From NCBI GenBank assembly GCA_947450645.1, contig CANFWH010000003.1, positions 1 through 64,000 of the forward strand: a DNA stretch of 64,000 nucleotides. Reading direction: 5' to 3'. The DNA is from Comamonadaceae bacterium (GTDB lineage Bacteria > Pseudomonadota > Gammaproteobacteria > Burkholderiales > Burkholderiaceae_C). The position numbers and the translations under genes are program-made. Numbering within the stretch: the first letter of the stretch is position 1; each line of letters opens with the position of its first letter. Positions 56,635-64,000 of the stretch are shown piece by piece. The notes under the pieces were generated by a model that was not told the DNA's origin, ran no database searches, and saw only the letters and a program-made list of their open reading frames with translations.

Positions 56635-57387
56635 ATGAACCCAAAAGACAAAATTGAAGGCCTTTCACGCGGCCTTTGCGTGCTAGAGGCCTTTAGTGAA
56701 GCGCGTCCGCGCATGACGGCGCAGCAAACCGCCGACTGCACTGGGCTATCCCGCACGGCAGCGCGCAGGCAACTGCTCACGCTCGCGCATCTGGGCTACC
56801 TTGCCACCGACGGAAAGTTGTATTGGCTCAGTTCGCGCGTCTTGCGTTTGGCGCAGGCCTTTTTGGATTCGTCCAGATTGGCGCGGATTGTGCAGCCCTA
56901 CCTGCAACGTATCGCGCAAGGCCTACAAGAAACCGCCTACATGAGCGTATTGGATGGCAGCGACGTGATCTACCTTGCTAGGCAAGGCCCCTCTCGCGCC
57001 ACCAGCACAGGTTATGGGATTGGAGAGCGATTAGCCGCGCCGCTCACTGCTGCTGGTTTGATGATGCTTTCACACCTCACCGACGAAGAGCAAGCACGTT
57101 TGATTGAAAAATATGAAATTAAAAACTTCACATCACAAACCATTTCCGACAAAGTGCAACTGGCTATTGAAATGAAACACCCAAGAACACAAGGCTGGGC
57201 GCTGTCAGAGCGCCAAGTCGATATGAACTACCGAGGCATTGCCGTCGCACTCTTAGACCACAAAGGTACGCTGCACGGCGCACTCAGCGTGACCATTTCT
57301 CTGGTTCACGAAGACCGCGAAGCAGCTATCAAACGCGTGCTGCCCATCTTGCGCGACACGGCTAACAGCTTACGCAATCTCATTTGA
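56635..57387 (+). CDS. IclR-family regulator, PcaR/PobR-like
   Basis: A 250-residue regulator with an N-terminal winged helix-turn-helix (KIEGLSRGLCVLEAFSEA, TGLSRTAARRQLLTLAHLGYL) and a C-terminal effector domain with DVIYLARQGPSRATSTGYGIGERL and GIAVALLDHKGTLHGALSV. The pattern is that of the PcaR/PcaU/PobR subgroup, which senses beta-ketoadipate or hydroxybenzoates. A PcaR-type operator lies just upstream. A GGGG ribosome site precedes the ATG. Its last 18 bp overlap the 3' end of the convergent flavoprotein gene. Confidence 0.88.
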   Translation: MNPKDKIEGLSRGLCVLEAFSEARPRMTAQQTADCTGLSRTAARRQLLTLAHLGYLATDGKLYWLSSRVLRLAQAFLDSSRLARIVQPYLQRIAQGLQETAYMSVLDGSDVIYLARQGPSRATSTGYGIGERLAAPLTAAGLMMLSHLTDEEQARLIEKYEIKNFTSQTISDKVQLAIEMKHPRTQGWALSERQVDMNYRGIAVALLDHKGTLHGALSVTISLVHEDREAAIKRVLPILRDTANSLRNLI

Positions 57388-59124
57388 AGTCATTGCGTGC
57401 TTGGCAGCCACAGATCCAAACACAATCCCAGGCCCAATCGTGATGCCGGGCGCGGTATAGACGCCGCCCATGATGCTGTGCATGTCGTTACCCACGGCAT
57501 ACAGACCTTGAATCGGTAAGCCATCCGTACCCAGCACACGAGCATTCGTGTCGGTCGCGAGGCCCGTCGATGCGCCAATGTCGCCAGGGTACAAACGCAC
57601 GACGTAAAACGGCGCTTGGGTCAATGCACCAAGATTCGGGTTATTACCCGTCCATGCAGCATCGCCAATGTTTTGCTGATACGCCGTTGTGCCGCGCTGA
57701 AAGTCGAGATCAATACCGCTGGCGGCAAAGCCGTTGAAGCGCGTCACCGTTGCTTGCAGAGCATCCACATCTATGCCTAGCTTTTGCGCTAGCTCTTCCA
57801 AGCTTCCGCCTTGCGTTAAATAGCCATCATCCAAAAATGATTGGAGCGCTCGGTCGCCTGCTTTTGTGTTTGGCCTCACCATGCCAAGACCATATCTAGC
57901 AAGGGCTGCGGCATCGCAAATTAAAAACGCCGGCACGGCATTCGCTTGTTGCATTGCCAGTGCAAACAGGTGATACGAGGTACTCTCATTCACAAAGCGC
58001 TGGCCTGCGCTATTGACCGTCAGCATCCCTGGCTTGGCTCTGTCCATCACAAAGTGCGGGAACGCAGCTGTACTGCCATCCGCTCGCTTGCGTAGCGACA
58101 CGGGTGCCCAAAAAGCGTTCGTTGCATTGGCAGATGGCTGCACAGTGCCAAAGTGCGCACCGAGCCCGCGTGCCAGATCCTGCGCGGCTCCCGTATGCCC
58201 TAATGCGGCCGGACACCAAGCTGGGTCTGCCTTCCCGAGCATCTCTCCCAGCATCTCACTACGCACGGCGGGATGGCGATTGAAGCCGCCGCTGGCAAGA
58301 ATGACACCTTTACGAGCAATGATTTTTTGTTCAATCGAACCTTGCTTGATGGTGACCGCGCTGCCACTCAAAGCTTCTACGGATGTATTCAAAGCCAACG
58401 TGACTTTGGCTTGCTTAGTGAGCGAGTACAAGAGCCGCGCGACCAAAGCGTTGCCCATTACGAGGCGCGTGCCGCGTGGATAACGTAATCGATCAAATAA
58501 ATGTCGAGTCAAAATTTTCAACGAATGCTTAAATGAAGCAACTGACTTCGTCATCGCCAGCAAGTGATTGATATCCGTTCTGTCCACCATCATGCCGCCC
58601 AGCACGGTGAACTCGGGGATGGGCGGGCGGATGAGTTTGAAGTGCTCGCCGAGCAATCTGCCATCAAACGGTAGTGGTTCTAGCGCTCGTCCGCAAAGCG
58701 TTGATCCTGCTAAATCTGAAATGTAGTCGGGATGCTTGGGATAGGGGCGAAACTTGGCATCGGTCTTCGACTCCAACGTTGCAATCGCCTCAGAGCCCTT
58801 ATCCAGAAAGGCTTGGCGCAGGGCGGATGGGCTACGCGTGCCAATTGCATTGTCCAAATAGCGTGCAGCATCCTCCAAGGTGTCGGATGGATTAACGCTT
58901 GCGGCGTGATGTGTGCCAGGTATCCATGTGGTGCCAGCCGATAGCGCCGTCGTGCCGCCCACGTATTCGGTGTGCTCAACTAACAGTACGCTTGGACCAT
59001 CGAGAGCGGCAAACAATGCGGCGGCCATACCTGCGCCGCCTGCGCCTATGACGACGATGTCGAAGGCGTCTGGCAAGCTTTGGATTCCCGTCTTCGCGGG
59101 AATGACAGAAGAGAAGATTTGCAT
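57370..59124 (-). CDS. KstD-like FAD-dependent desaturase/dehydrogenase, copy 1
   Basis: A 584-residue flavoprotein of the 3-ketosteroid-1-dehydrogenase/flavocytochrome c group. It has the FAD fold GAGGAGMAAALFAALDG near residues 28-44, VGGTTALSAGTTWIPG, and the C-terminal SIMGGVYTAPGITIGPG with Tyr556 and Gly560 in the places of KstD Tyr487 and Gly491; the NESTSYHLFA segment supplies a second Tyr. Such enzymes desaturate next to a ring ketone. The N-terminus is odd: residues 7-15 (VIPAKTGIQ) are encoded by a REP-like palindrome, and TTG at codon 17 is a possible alternative start. It follows the AroE-like gene by one base. Confidence 0.82.
   Translation of the reverse strand: MQIFSSVIPAKTGIQSLPDAFDIVVIGAGGAGMAAALFAALDGPSVLLVEHTEYVGGTTALSAGTTWIPGTHHAASVNPSDTLEDAARYLDNAIGTRSPSALRQAFLDKGSEAIATLESKTDAKFRPYPKHPDYISDLAGSTLCGRALEPLPFDGRLLGEHFKLIRPPIPEFTVLGGMMVDRTDINHLLAMTKSVASFKHSLKILTRHLFDRLRYPRGTRLVMGNALVARLLYSLTKQAKVTLALNTSVEALSGSAVTIKQGSIEQKIIARKGVILASGGFNRHPAVRSEMLGEMLGKADPAWCPAALGHTGAAQDLARGLGAHFGTVQPSANATNAFWAPVSLRKRADGSTAAFPHFVMDRAKPGMLTVNSAGQRFVNESTSYHLFALAMQQANAVPAFLICDAAALARYGLGMVRPNTKAGDRALQSFLDDGYLTQGGSLEELAQKLGIDVDALQATVTRFNGFAASGIDLDFQRGTTAYQQNIGDAAWTGNNPNLGALTQAPFYVVRLYPGDIGASTGLATDTNARVLGTDGLPIQGLYAVGNDMHSIMGGVYTAPGITIGPGIVFGSVAAKHAMTSNEIA
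59084..59103. repeat. REP-like palindrome within a coding N-terminus
   Basis: ATTCCCG (59084-59090) and CGGGAAT (59097-59103) are perfect arms around a 6-base loop, flanked by GG and GAC. This is the dispersed 'VIPAKAGIQ-type' repeat found in many Beta- and Gammaproteobacteria, named for its translation. Here it lies in frame at codons 7-15 of the flavoprotein gene. Confidence 0.65.
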
Positions 59125-59125
59125 A

Positions 59126-59920
59126 TTAGTTTTTGAGTAAAAATTCCACCATCAAATCACGCACACGGCCAAACATATCAGCGCCCGTCATCGTGCTGCA
59201 GCCCTTATCCCGTGCGGCTTGCACGAGGGGCGAAATCGCTGGCGCGGTGATAACGCAGCCGACAAACATGTTGCTTGTGATCTTGGATACGTCCAGTGGA
59301 TACGGATCACTCACCTTCATGCCCATGGGCGTGGCATTAAGGGCAATATCAAAACCTGTGGGGTTTGCCATGCCTTGCGTCACCTTGCAGCGATTCAAAC
59401 TGCCCAAGCGATCCACCAAGGTTGTGCGGCGCACGGCATCTTCGTCATGAATCGCCAGCTCGCTCACGCCTCCCATCACCAGCGAGTAAGCGATCGCTGA
59501 ACCTGCGCCGCCTGCGCCAATCAAGAGCACACGTTTGCCCTCTAGCTTGCAGCCGTTGTCCTGCATCGCGGCGCAAAACCCCATGCCGTCAAACATATCG
59601 CCATGCCACGTCCCGTCTGGGTTACGGCGCATGGTGTTGACGGTTTTTAAGAAGGTGGCTCGGTCGGATGCGGTGGCGCATAAATCGAAACAAGCAAATT
59701 TGTGCGGCACGGTCACGATGATGCCGTCGACATTTTTGGCAAGCGATACGCCGCTCAGCCAAGCAGCAAGATCCGCTGGCGCTACGTGCGCTGGCATAAC
59801 CATGGCGTTCTGTCCGTGTTCTTGGAATGCAAGGCTGACGCCTGCAGGTGACTTCACTTGAGCAATGGGGTCGCCCACAATAAAGTGGACACGGGTGGCA
59901 CCGTCGAGTAGCTTGAACAT
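59126..59920 (-). CDS. Shikimate/quinate dehydrogenase-family protein (AroE-like), probably catabolic
   Basis: A 264-residue AroE homologue. The catalytic Lys74 is in VTVPHK, Asn95 in TVNTM and Asp111 in GDMFDG. The dinucleotide fold is GAGGAG (135-140), and after the second strand comes HDED (Asp159) rather than the NRT/R of NADP-specific AroE, which suggests NAD. The substrate carboxylate loop reads PIAQVKSP: the first Ser of the usual S-x-S is Val22, and N-T-D-G is M-F-D-G. So the substrate may be a shikimate or quinate relative. It forms an operon with the flavoprotein gene and diverges from an IclR gene, consistent with a breakdown role. Confidence 0.82.
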   Translation of the reverse strand: MFKLLDGATRVHFIVGDPIAQVKSPAGVSLAFQEHGQNAMVMPAHVAPADLAAWLSGVSLAKNVDGIIVTVPHKFACFDLCATASDRATFLKTVNTMRRNPDGTWHGDMFDGMGFCAAMQDNGCKLEGKRVLLIGAGGAGSAIAYSLVMGGVSELAIHDEDAVRRTTLVDRLGSLNRCKVTQGMANPTGFDIALNATPMGMKVSDPYPLDVSKITSNMFVGCVITAPAISPLVQAARDKGCSTMTGADMFGRVRDLMVEFLLKN

Positions 59921-59947
59921 GATGATTTTTATTGAAAATGAAATAGT

Positions 59948-59962
59948 ATTCCAATTTGGAAT
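59948..59962. promoter_or_regulatory. Perfect inverted repeat, probable IclR-type operator
   Basis: ATTCCAA and TTGGAAT are perfect 7-bp arms around a single T, in the 84-bp region between the AroE-like gene and the divergent IclR gene. Larger, looser complementarity (CCAATTT with AAATTGG farther on) overlaps it. IclR-family proteins typically bind such palindromes with GGAA/TTCC cores. Confidence 0.6.
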
Positions 59963-60004
59963 TGTATTTCAAAATTGGTAGAATCAACGCATGGAATCAG
60001 ACAT

Positions 60005-60784
60005 ATGAATGGCGTTTTAGAGCGCACCCTTGGTATCTTGGAGCTACTCGCCCGTCACGGCGAGGGTTTGGATTTAGCTGTCATCGCAGACGACCTCGCG
60101 ATTCCGCGCAGCGCTGCACATCGCTTGCTTGCCGATCTCACGCGCGTGGGCTATGTCAGGCAAGTGCAGGGGCGCGGCTCGTATGTGCTCACGACTAAAT
60201 TGATGGCGATGGGGCTGTCCTATCTCAGCAGCGCAGGCATTGTCGATGTGGCGCAGCCCTTGCTGGATCGGCTTGCCGAGCATTCGGGCGAGCTGGTGCG
60301 GCTCTCCGTGATTGATGGCAAACGGCTGACATGGGTCGCCAAAGCACAGGGCTCAAAGCAAGGTTTGCGCTACGACCCTGACATGGGCAGTGATGCCAGA
60401 TTGAGCTGCTCGGCATCAGGTTTGGCATGGATGATGACGCTAGCTGATGATGCGGCGCTAGCGGCGGTATCCGAGCAAGGTCTTGGGTTGCCTGCCGACT
60501 ATGGCCCTAACGCGCCGCGTAGTTTGAAGGCGCTATTAGATGAGATTCACCTCACGCGCGAACGCGGCTATAGCTTGACCTGCGAGACGTTTACCGCTGG
60601 ACTGAATGCGATGGGTGCGCCTGTGCAGATCAAGGGCTCGGCGGCCATCGGTGTGATTACCATCGCAGGCCCGACGGTACGCCTCACAGAGGAAAAAATG
60701 CACGAGCTACGCATTCCGCTTTTATCCACGGCAGACCAACTGGCGGCGGCTAGCGGCGCATCGCCCTTTTTTAATTCGCTATGA
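60005..60784 (+). CDS. IclR-family transcriptional regulator
   Basis: A 259-residue regulator with an N-terminal winged helix-turn-helix (RTLGILELLARHGEGLDLAVIADDLAIPRSAAHRLLADL) and a C-terminal effector domain (DARLSCSASGLAWM, RGYSLTCETFTAGLNAMGAPV). I chose ATG 60005 (MNGVLERTLG), which starts just before the helix-turn-helix; an in-frame TTG at 59975 would add ten residues without a ribosome site. It diverges from the AroE-like gene, overlaps the next gene by four bases (ATGA), and probably controls both units. Confidence 0.87.
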   Translation: MNGVLERTLGILELLARHGEGLDLAVIADDLAIPRSAAHRLLADLTRVGYVRQVQGRGSYVLTTKLMAMGLSYLSSAGIVDVAQPLLDRLAEHSGELVRLSVIDGKRLTWVAKAQGSKQGLRYDPDMGSDARLSCSASGLAWMMTLADDAALAAVSEQGLGLPADYGPNAPRSLKALLDEIHLTRERGYSLTCETFTAGLNAMGAPVQIKGSAAIGVITIAGPTVRLTEEKMHELRIPLLSTADQLAAASGASPFFNSL

Positions 60785-62616
60785 CTGAACAGGCCGATCT
60801 ATTAGTTGATGTGCTCGTTGTAGGCTCGGGCGCAGGCGGCTTATCTACGGCGGTTGCTGCTGCGCACCTCGGTCTCAAAGTGCTGGTTGTCGAGAAAGAC
60901 CCGCACTACGGCGGCACTACGGCATGGTCGGGTGGCTGGCTGTGGATTCCGCGCAATCCGCTCGCGGTGGCTGCAGGCATTCACGAGACCCTCACCGCAC
61001 CGCTGCTGTATTTAAAACAAGCGCTAGGCGAGCGTTTTGACGAGACCAAAGCAAGGGCGTTTTTAGAGCACGGTCCGCGCATGGTGGAGTTTTTTAAATC
61101 TAGGACGGCTTTGCAATTTTCGGATGGCAATGCCGTGCCCGATTTTCATGGCAATGCCTTGTATGCCGCGCTGGGCGGGCGTTCGCTCTGCGCCGCACCG
61201 TTTGATGCGTGGCGCTTAGAACAATTCCCAGGGAAATTTAAAGCGCTTAAAGCGCCGCTGCCCGAGACCACGCTGTGGGGCATGGGCATTGCATCGGGCG
61301 CTGACCTTAGACATTTTTTAAGTAGCACGCGCAAGTTGGAATCGTTTTGGTATGTCACCAAGCGAGTGCTGGCGCTATGGCGTGACCTCGTATTATTTGG
61401 CCGCAGCACACGCTTAGTCAATGGCAATGCATTGGTCGCAGGCCTTGCTGCGTCAGCGTTTGAGGCGGGCGTAGAACTTCGCGTGAATAGTCCCGTGACG
61501 CGATTACTGATGGATGAGGGTGGCAAAAAAGTTCTCGGCGCTGTGATCAAAACATCAAGTGGTGAGCAAACCACCGAGCAAACACGCGAGTTCACAGTTC
61601 GTGCGCGTTTTGGCGTGGTACTCGCATGCGGCGGCTTCCCGCATGACACGCTTCGTAAAAAAGAATTACTGCCTCACGCACCGACAGGGCATGAACATTG
61701 GTCGGCGGCATCAAAGGGCAATACGGGTGATGGTCTTCGCCTAGGCGAAGGGGCTGGAGGTCATATCCAGCAAGGCTTCCAAGAGGGCGCCGCGCTTGCG
61801 CCTGTGTCGCTCGTTCCGCAAAAAGATGGCTCATTCGTTCATTTTCCGCATTTGCTAGAGCGCGGCAAGCCAGGCTTGATTGCCGTTACCAAACGCGGCT
61901 TGCGCTTTACTAACGAAGCGAACTCGTACTACGATTTCATGCGTGGCTTGTTTGCCGCCACACCTGAGGGAGAGTTACCCGAAGCGTGGCTCATCGTCGA
62001 TCAGCGCTTTATTCGTCGTTATGGTTTAGGTGCTGTGAAGCCGTTTCCCATGCCATTTGCCAATTTTTTACGCAATGGTTATTTGAAGCGCGGACGCACC
62101 TTGGCAGAACTTGCTAAGGTGTGCGGCATTGATGCAAACGCTTTAGAAGAAACCGTCGCAAGCCATAACTGGCAAGCCTTGCAGGGCAGGGATACATTAT
62201 TTGGACGCGGCGACACACCTTACAACCGCGTACAAGGTGACAACACGCAGGTCAAAATTAAAAGCAAAGTTGAGATCGAAGTGAAGGGCAAGCGCGTGGA
62301 TAGCTTTGTGCCCGAATTTGCGAATCCCTGCATGGCTGCGATTGAGCACGCGCCGTTCTACGCTGTGCGTGTTGTGGCGGGAAGTCTCGGCACATTTGCA
62401 GGGTTAGAAACCAACGAACACGCGCAAGTGCTGGATGAGAACCAGTCGCCTATCGAAGGACTCTACGCCGCAGGCAACGACATGGCCAGTGTGATGGGCG
62501 GACACTATCCCAGCGGCGGCATTACGCTCGGGCCCGCCATGACCTTTGGTTACATTGCCGCCCACCATATGGCCTCGCAGGCCATATCCAGTATGGCTTC
62601 CACAAGACCCATTTAA
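60781..62616 (+). CDS. KstD-like FAD-dependent desaturase/dehydrogenase, copy 2
   Basis: A 611-residue flavoprotein related to the gene at 57370-59124 but in a different operon. It has the FAD fold GSGAGGLSTAVAAAHLG, YGGTTAWSGGWLWIPRNP, NEANSYYDF and SVMGGHYPSGGITLGPA with Tyr576 and Gly580 in the KstD catalytic positions. A Lys-rich insertion of about 30 residues (near TQVKIKSKVEIEVKGKRVD) lies before the last FAD-binding part. Two copies with divergent sequences suggest two successive desaturations or two substrates. It is coupled to the IclR gene upstream. Confidence 0.82.
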   Translation: MTEQADLLVDVLVVGSGAGGLSTAVAAAHLGLKVLVVEKDPHYGGTTAWSGGWLWIPRNPLAVAAGIHETLTAPLLYLKQALGERFDETKARAFLEHGPRMVEFFKSRTALQFSDGNAVPDFHGNALYAALGGRSLCAAPFDAWRLEQFPGKFKALKAPLPETTLWGMGIASGADLRHFLSSTRKLESFWYVTKRVLALWRDLVLFGRSTRLVNGNALVAGLAASAFEAGVELRVNSPVTRLLMDEGGKKVLGAVIKTSSGEQTTEQTREFTVRARFGVVLACGGFPHDTLRKKELLPHAPTGHEHWSAASKGNTGDGLRLGEGAGGHIQQGFQEGAALAPVSLVPQKDGSFVHFPHLLERGKPGLIAVTKRGLRFTNEANSYYDFMRGLFAATPEGELPEAWLIVDQRFIRRYGLGAVKPFPMPFANFLRNGYLKRGRTLAELAKVCGIDANALEETVASHNWQALQGRDTLFGRGDTPYNRVQGDNTQVKIKSKVEIEVKGKRVDSFVPEFANPCMAAIEHAPFYAVRVVAGSLGTFAGLETNEHAQVLDENQSPIEGLYAAGNDMASVMGGHYPSGGITLGPAMTFGYIAAHHMASQAISSMASTRPI

Positions 62617-62627
62617 TAAGGAATCTC

Positions 62628-63254
62628 ATGTTTTACGAACTCGCCACTATGACCCTGCCGTTTGGCACAGCAGGCCAAGCCGCTACCAACGTGCAAACTT
62701 TTTCAAACGCAGCGGATGCCAAGGGCGAGCTGCTCGGTTGTTGGTTTACCGACATCGGTGTGCTCAATCAAATGATCGTGCTGCGCGGCTTTGAAACGCT
62801 TGCTGATTTGCACTTTGAGCGCGAACGCACGCAAAAAAGCTTTAGCCCTTTTGGTTGCGCTGAGTTTTATCAATCGCTGGAACAGCACAGCTACCGTGGC
62901 TTCCCATGGATGAAGCCCGTGCGCCCAAGCTCGGAGACAGGCGCAGTTGGCCCTGTGTACGAGATTCGCACCTACGGCATCAAACCTGGCGGCGTGCAAC
63001 CCACGATTGATTTGTGGCAAGAATTTGTGCCGCCGCGTGACAAAATTTCGCCTTGCTTAGTGGCCATGGTGGCGCTGGATGGCCCACTGCGCTTTACCAA
63101 CATCTGGGCGTATCCAAGTTTGAATGCGAGAAGCCTCGCACGCGCCGACGCGGTCGCACAAGGCATTTGGCCACCGAAAGGCGGGCCTGCTTTTCTAACC
63201 ACAAACATGGTCTCTACCATCGCCATGCCAACTGCCACCTCACCATTGAAGTAA
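62628..63254 (+). CDS. NIPSNAP family protein
   Basis: A 208-residue protein made of two ferredoxin-like halves: MFYELATMTLPFG at the start and VYEIRTYGIKPGG from about residue 108, each the first strand and turn of a NIPSNAP (dimeric alpha/beta barrel) domain. Family members have no firmly assigned reaction in bacteria, but they recur in catabolic operons. It starts 11 bp after the flavoprotein gene and ends 3 bp before the TIM-barrel gene, so it is part of the same pathway unit. Confidence 0.8.
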   Translation: MFYELATMTLPFGTAGQAATNVQTFSNAADAKGELLGCWFTDIGVLNQMIVLRGFETLADLHFERERTQKSFSPFGCAEFYQSLEQHSYRGFPWMKPVRPSSETGAVGPVYEIRTYGIKPGGVQPTIDLWQEFVPPRDKISPCLVAMVALDGPLRFTNIWAYPSLNARSLARADAVAQGIWPPKGGPAFLTTNMVSTIAMPTATSPLK

Positions 63255-63257
63255 TCC

Positions 63258-64000
63258 ATGTCTCGCCTTCATTCCCTCGCCTATTTGACGGCCTACACCT
63301 GCACGCCACCCGAAATGATTCGCGTGGCAGCCCTTGCTGGTTATGACTTTGTAGGAATGCGCTTGTGGCCCAATGCCCCTGGTGCGCCGCAACAATTCCT
63401 CATCGACAAACCTGATGTATTGCGCGAAACGCTGGCCGCACAAAAGGAGACGGGCGTGGGTGTGTTCGATATTGAAATCATCCGCATTGGCGAAAATTTT
63501 GATCCAAGCTTCTATCGACCATTGCTCGATGCGGGTGCGGCACTGGGCGCACGCGCGGCGCTCGTCGCAGCAGACGATACGAACGAGACGCGCTTAGTGA
63601 ATAGTTACGCGCGGTTGTGCGAATTCATGCGACCTTATGGCATCACGGCCGATTTAGAGTTCATGCCGTGGACAGCAGTCAAGACCGCGAATGATGCGGT
63701 GCGTATCGTGCAATCGGCTGGCAGCCCAAGTAATGCGGGCATCTTGGTGGATGCGCTGCATTTTGGTCGTTCGCACACCACGCTTGCCGACATCCAAGCG
63801 ATTCCGCGCCAGCTCTTACACTACGCGCAAATTTGCGATGCCGAGGCGGGCATACATTTCACAACTGAAGAGCTGATTCACACCGCGCGCGAAGAGCGCT
63901 TACTGCCTGGCGAGGGGACGATTGACGTGCGCGGCATGTTTGACGCACTACCCCGCGATTTACCGATCAGCGTGGAGATCATTCACAAACCGCGTATGGC
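63258..64000 (+). CDS. Sugar phosphate isomerase/epimerase-type TIM barrel, partial
   Basis: The first 247 codons of an AP-endonuclease-2/xylose-isomerase-like TIM barrel; the 3' end is outside the window. The likely metal ligands are Glu134 (DLEFMPW), Asp165 and His168 (VDALHFG), and Glu240 (VEIIHK). Proteins of this fold include 3-dehydroshikimate dehydratases, inosose dehydratases and hydroxypyruvate isomerases. With an AroE-like dehydrogenase close by, a dehydratase acting on a 3-dehydroshikimate-like ketone is attractive but unproven. Confidence 0.8.
   Translation, partial: MSRLHSLAYLTAYTCTPPEMIRVAALAGYDFVGMRLWPNAPGAPQQFLIDKPDVLRETLAAQKETGVGVFDIEIIRIGENFDPSFYRPLLDAGAALGARAALVAADDTNETRLVNSYARLCEFMRPYGITADLEFMPWTAVKTANDAVRIVQSAGSPSNAGILVDALHFGRSHTTLADIQAIPRQLLHYAQICDAEAGIHFTTEELIHTAREERLLPGEGTIDVRGMFDALPRDLPISVEIIHKPRM

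Noticed and set aside
1-64000. CRISPR arrays, tRNA or rRNA genes, prophage
   Set aside because: No regularly spaced repeats, tRNA-like cloverleaf candidates or phage structural genes were seen; intergenic spaces are nearly all under 190 bp.

Overview
The window is a gene-dense stretch of a betaproteobacterial chromosome, most likely order Burkholderiales. Pointers to this are an isolated Bug-type tripartite-tricarboxylate binding protein, several branched-chain-amino-acid-type (HAAT) ABC transporters beside aromatic catabolism genes, the xseB-ispA-dxs block facing a Rieske oxygenase, carA-carB-greA, and heat-shock promoters of the sigma-32 type. I did not calculate GC content and cannot name a genus. 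I saw no rRNA, tRNA, CRISPR array or prophage. The only mobile DNA is the 3' tail of an IS3-type transposase at the left edge. No gene-free stretch exceeds about 190 bp.

Layout. 1-2735: transposase remnant, small membrane protein, RsgA, M48 protease. 2785-11893: first HAAT ABC transporter (livKHMGF order on the minus strand), a VanA-type Rieske O-demethylase, PobA and an AraC-type regulator, then glutaryl-CoA dehydrogenase. This looks like uptake and funnelling of methoxy- or hydroxybenzoates to protocatechuate. 12019-18389: second HAAT system with two tandem duplicated binding proteins, trailed by oligoribonuclease. 18526-23523: carA-carB-greA. 23520-25948: MmgE/PrpD protein and Bug binding protein. 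25998-27625: argG and ppnP. 27632-31974: grpE-dnaK-(TMEM175-like channel)-dnaJ with two good sigma-32 promoters. 32122-35856: TRAP transporter genes split over two convergent units with a bidirectional terminator between them. 35890-41294: xseB-ispA-dxs followed by ACP, ketosynthase and an alpha/beta hydrolase with Cys as nucleophile. 41346-50947: Rieske oxygenase, sulfurtransferase, serB, rppH, proS, lytic transglycosylase, ruvC, CdsA-like and PlsC-like genes, PcaF-like thiolase, gluconokinase. 51038-56448: NERD protein and third HAAT transporter.

56635-64000 is the least ordinary part. A PcaR-like IclR regulator has a near-copy of the PcaR operator in front of it. It is followed by two KstD-like flavoprotein desaturase paralogues in divergent units, a shikimate-dehydrogenase homologue with catabolic (NAD-type) features, a second IclR regulator, a NIPSNAP protein and a TIM-barrel isomerase/dehydratase cut by the window end. 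Together these look like an undescribed route that oxidises and aromatises a hydroxylated or oxo cyclohexane(ene) carboxylate into the hydroxybenzoate/protocatechuate pool. That function is inference from gene families and context.

Genes are tightly packed. Many operon neighbours overlap by ATGA, and at least five convergent pairs overlap at their 3' ends, leaving no room for a dedicated terminator.
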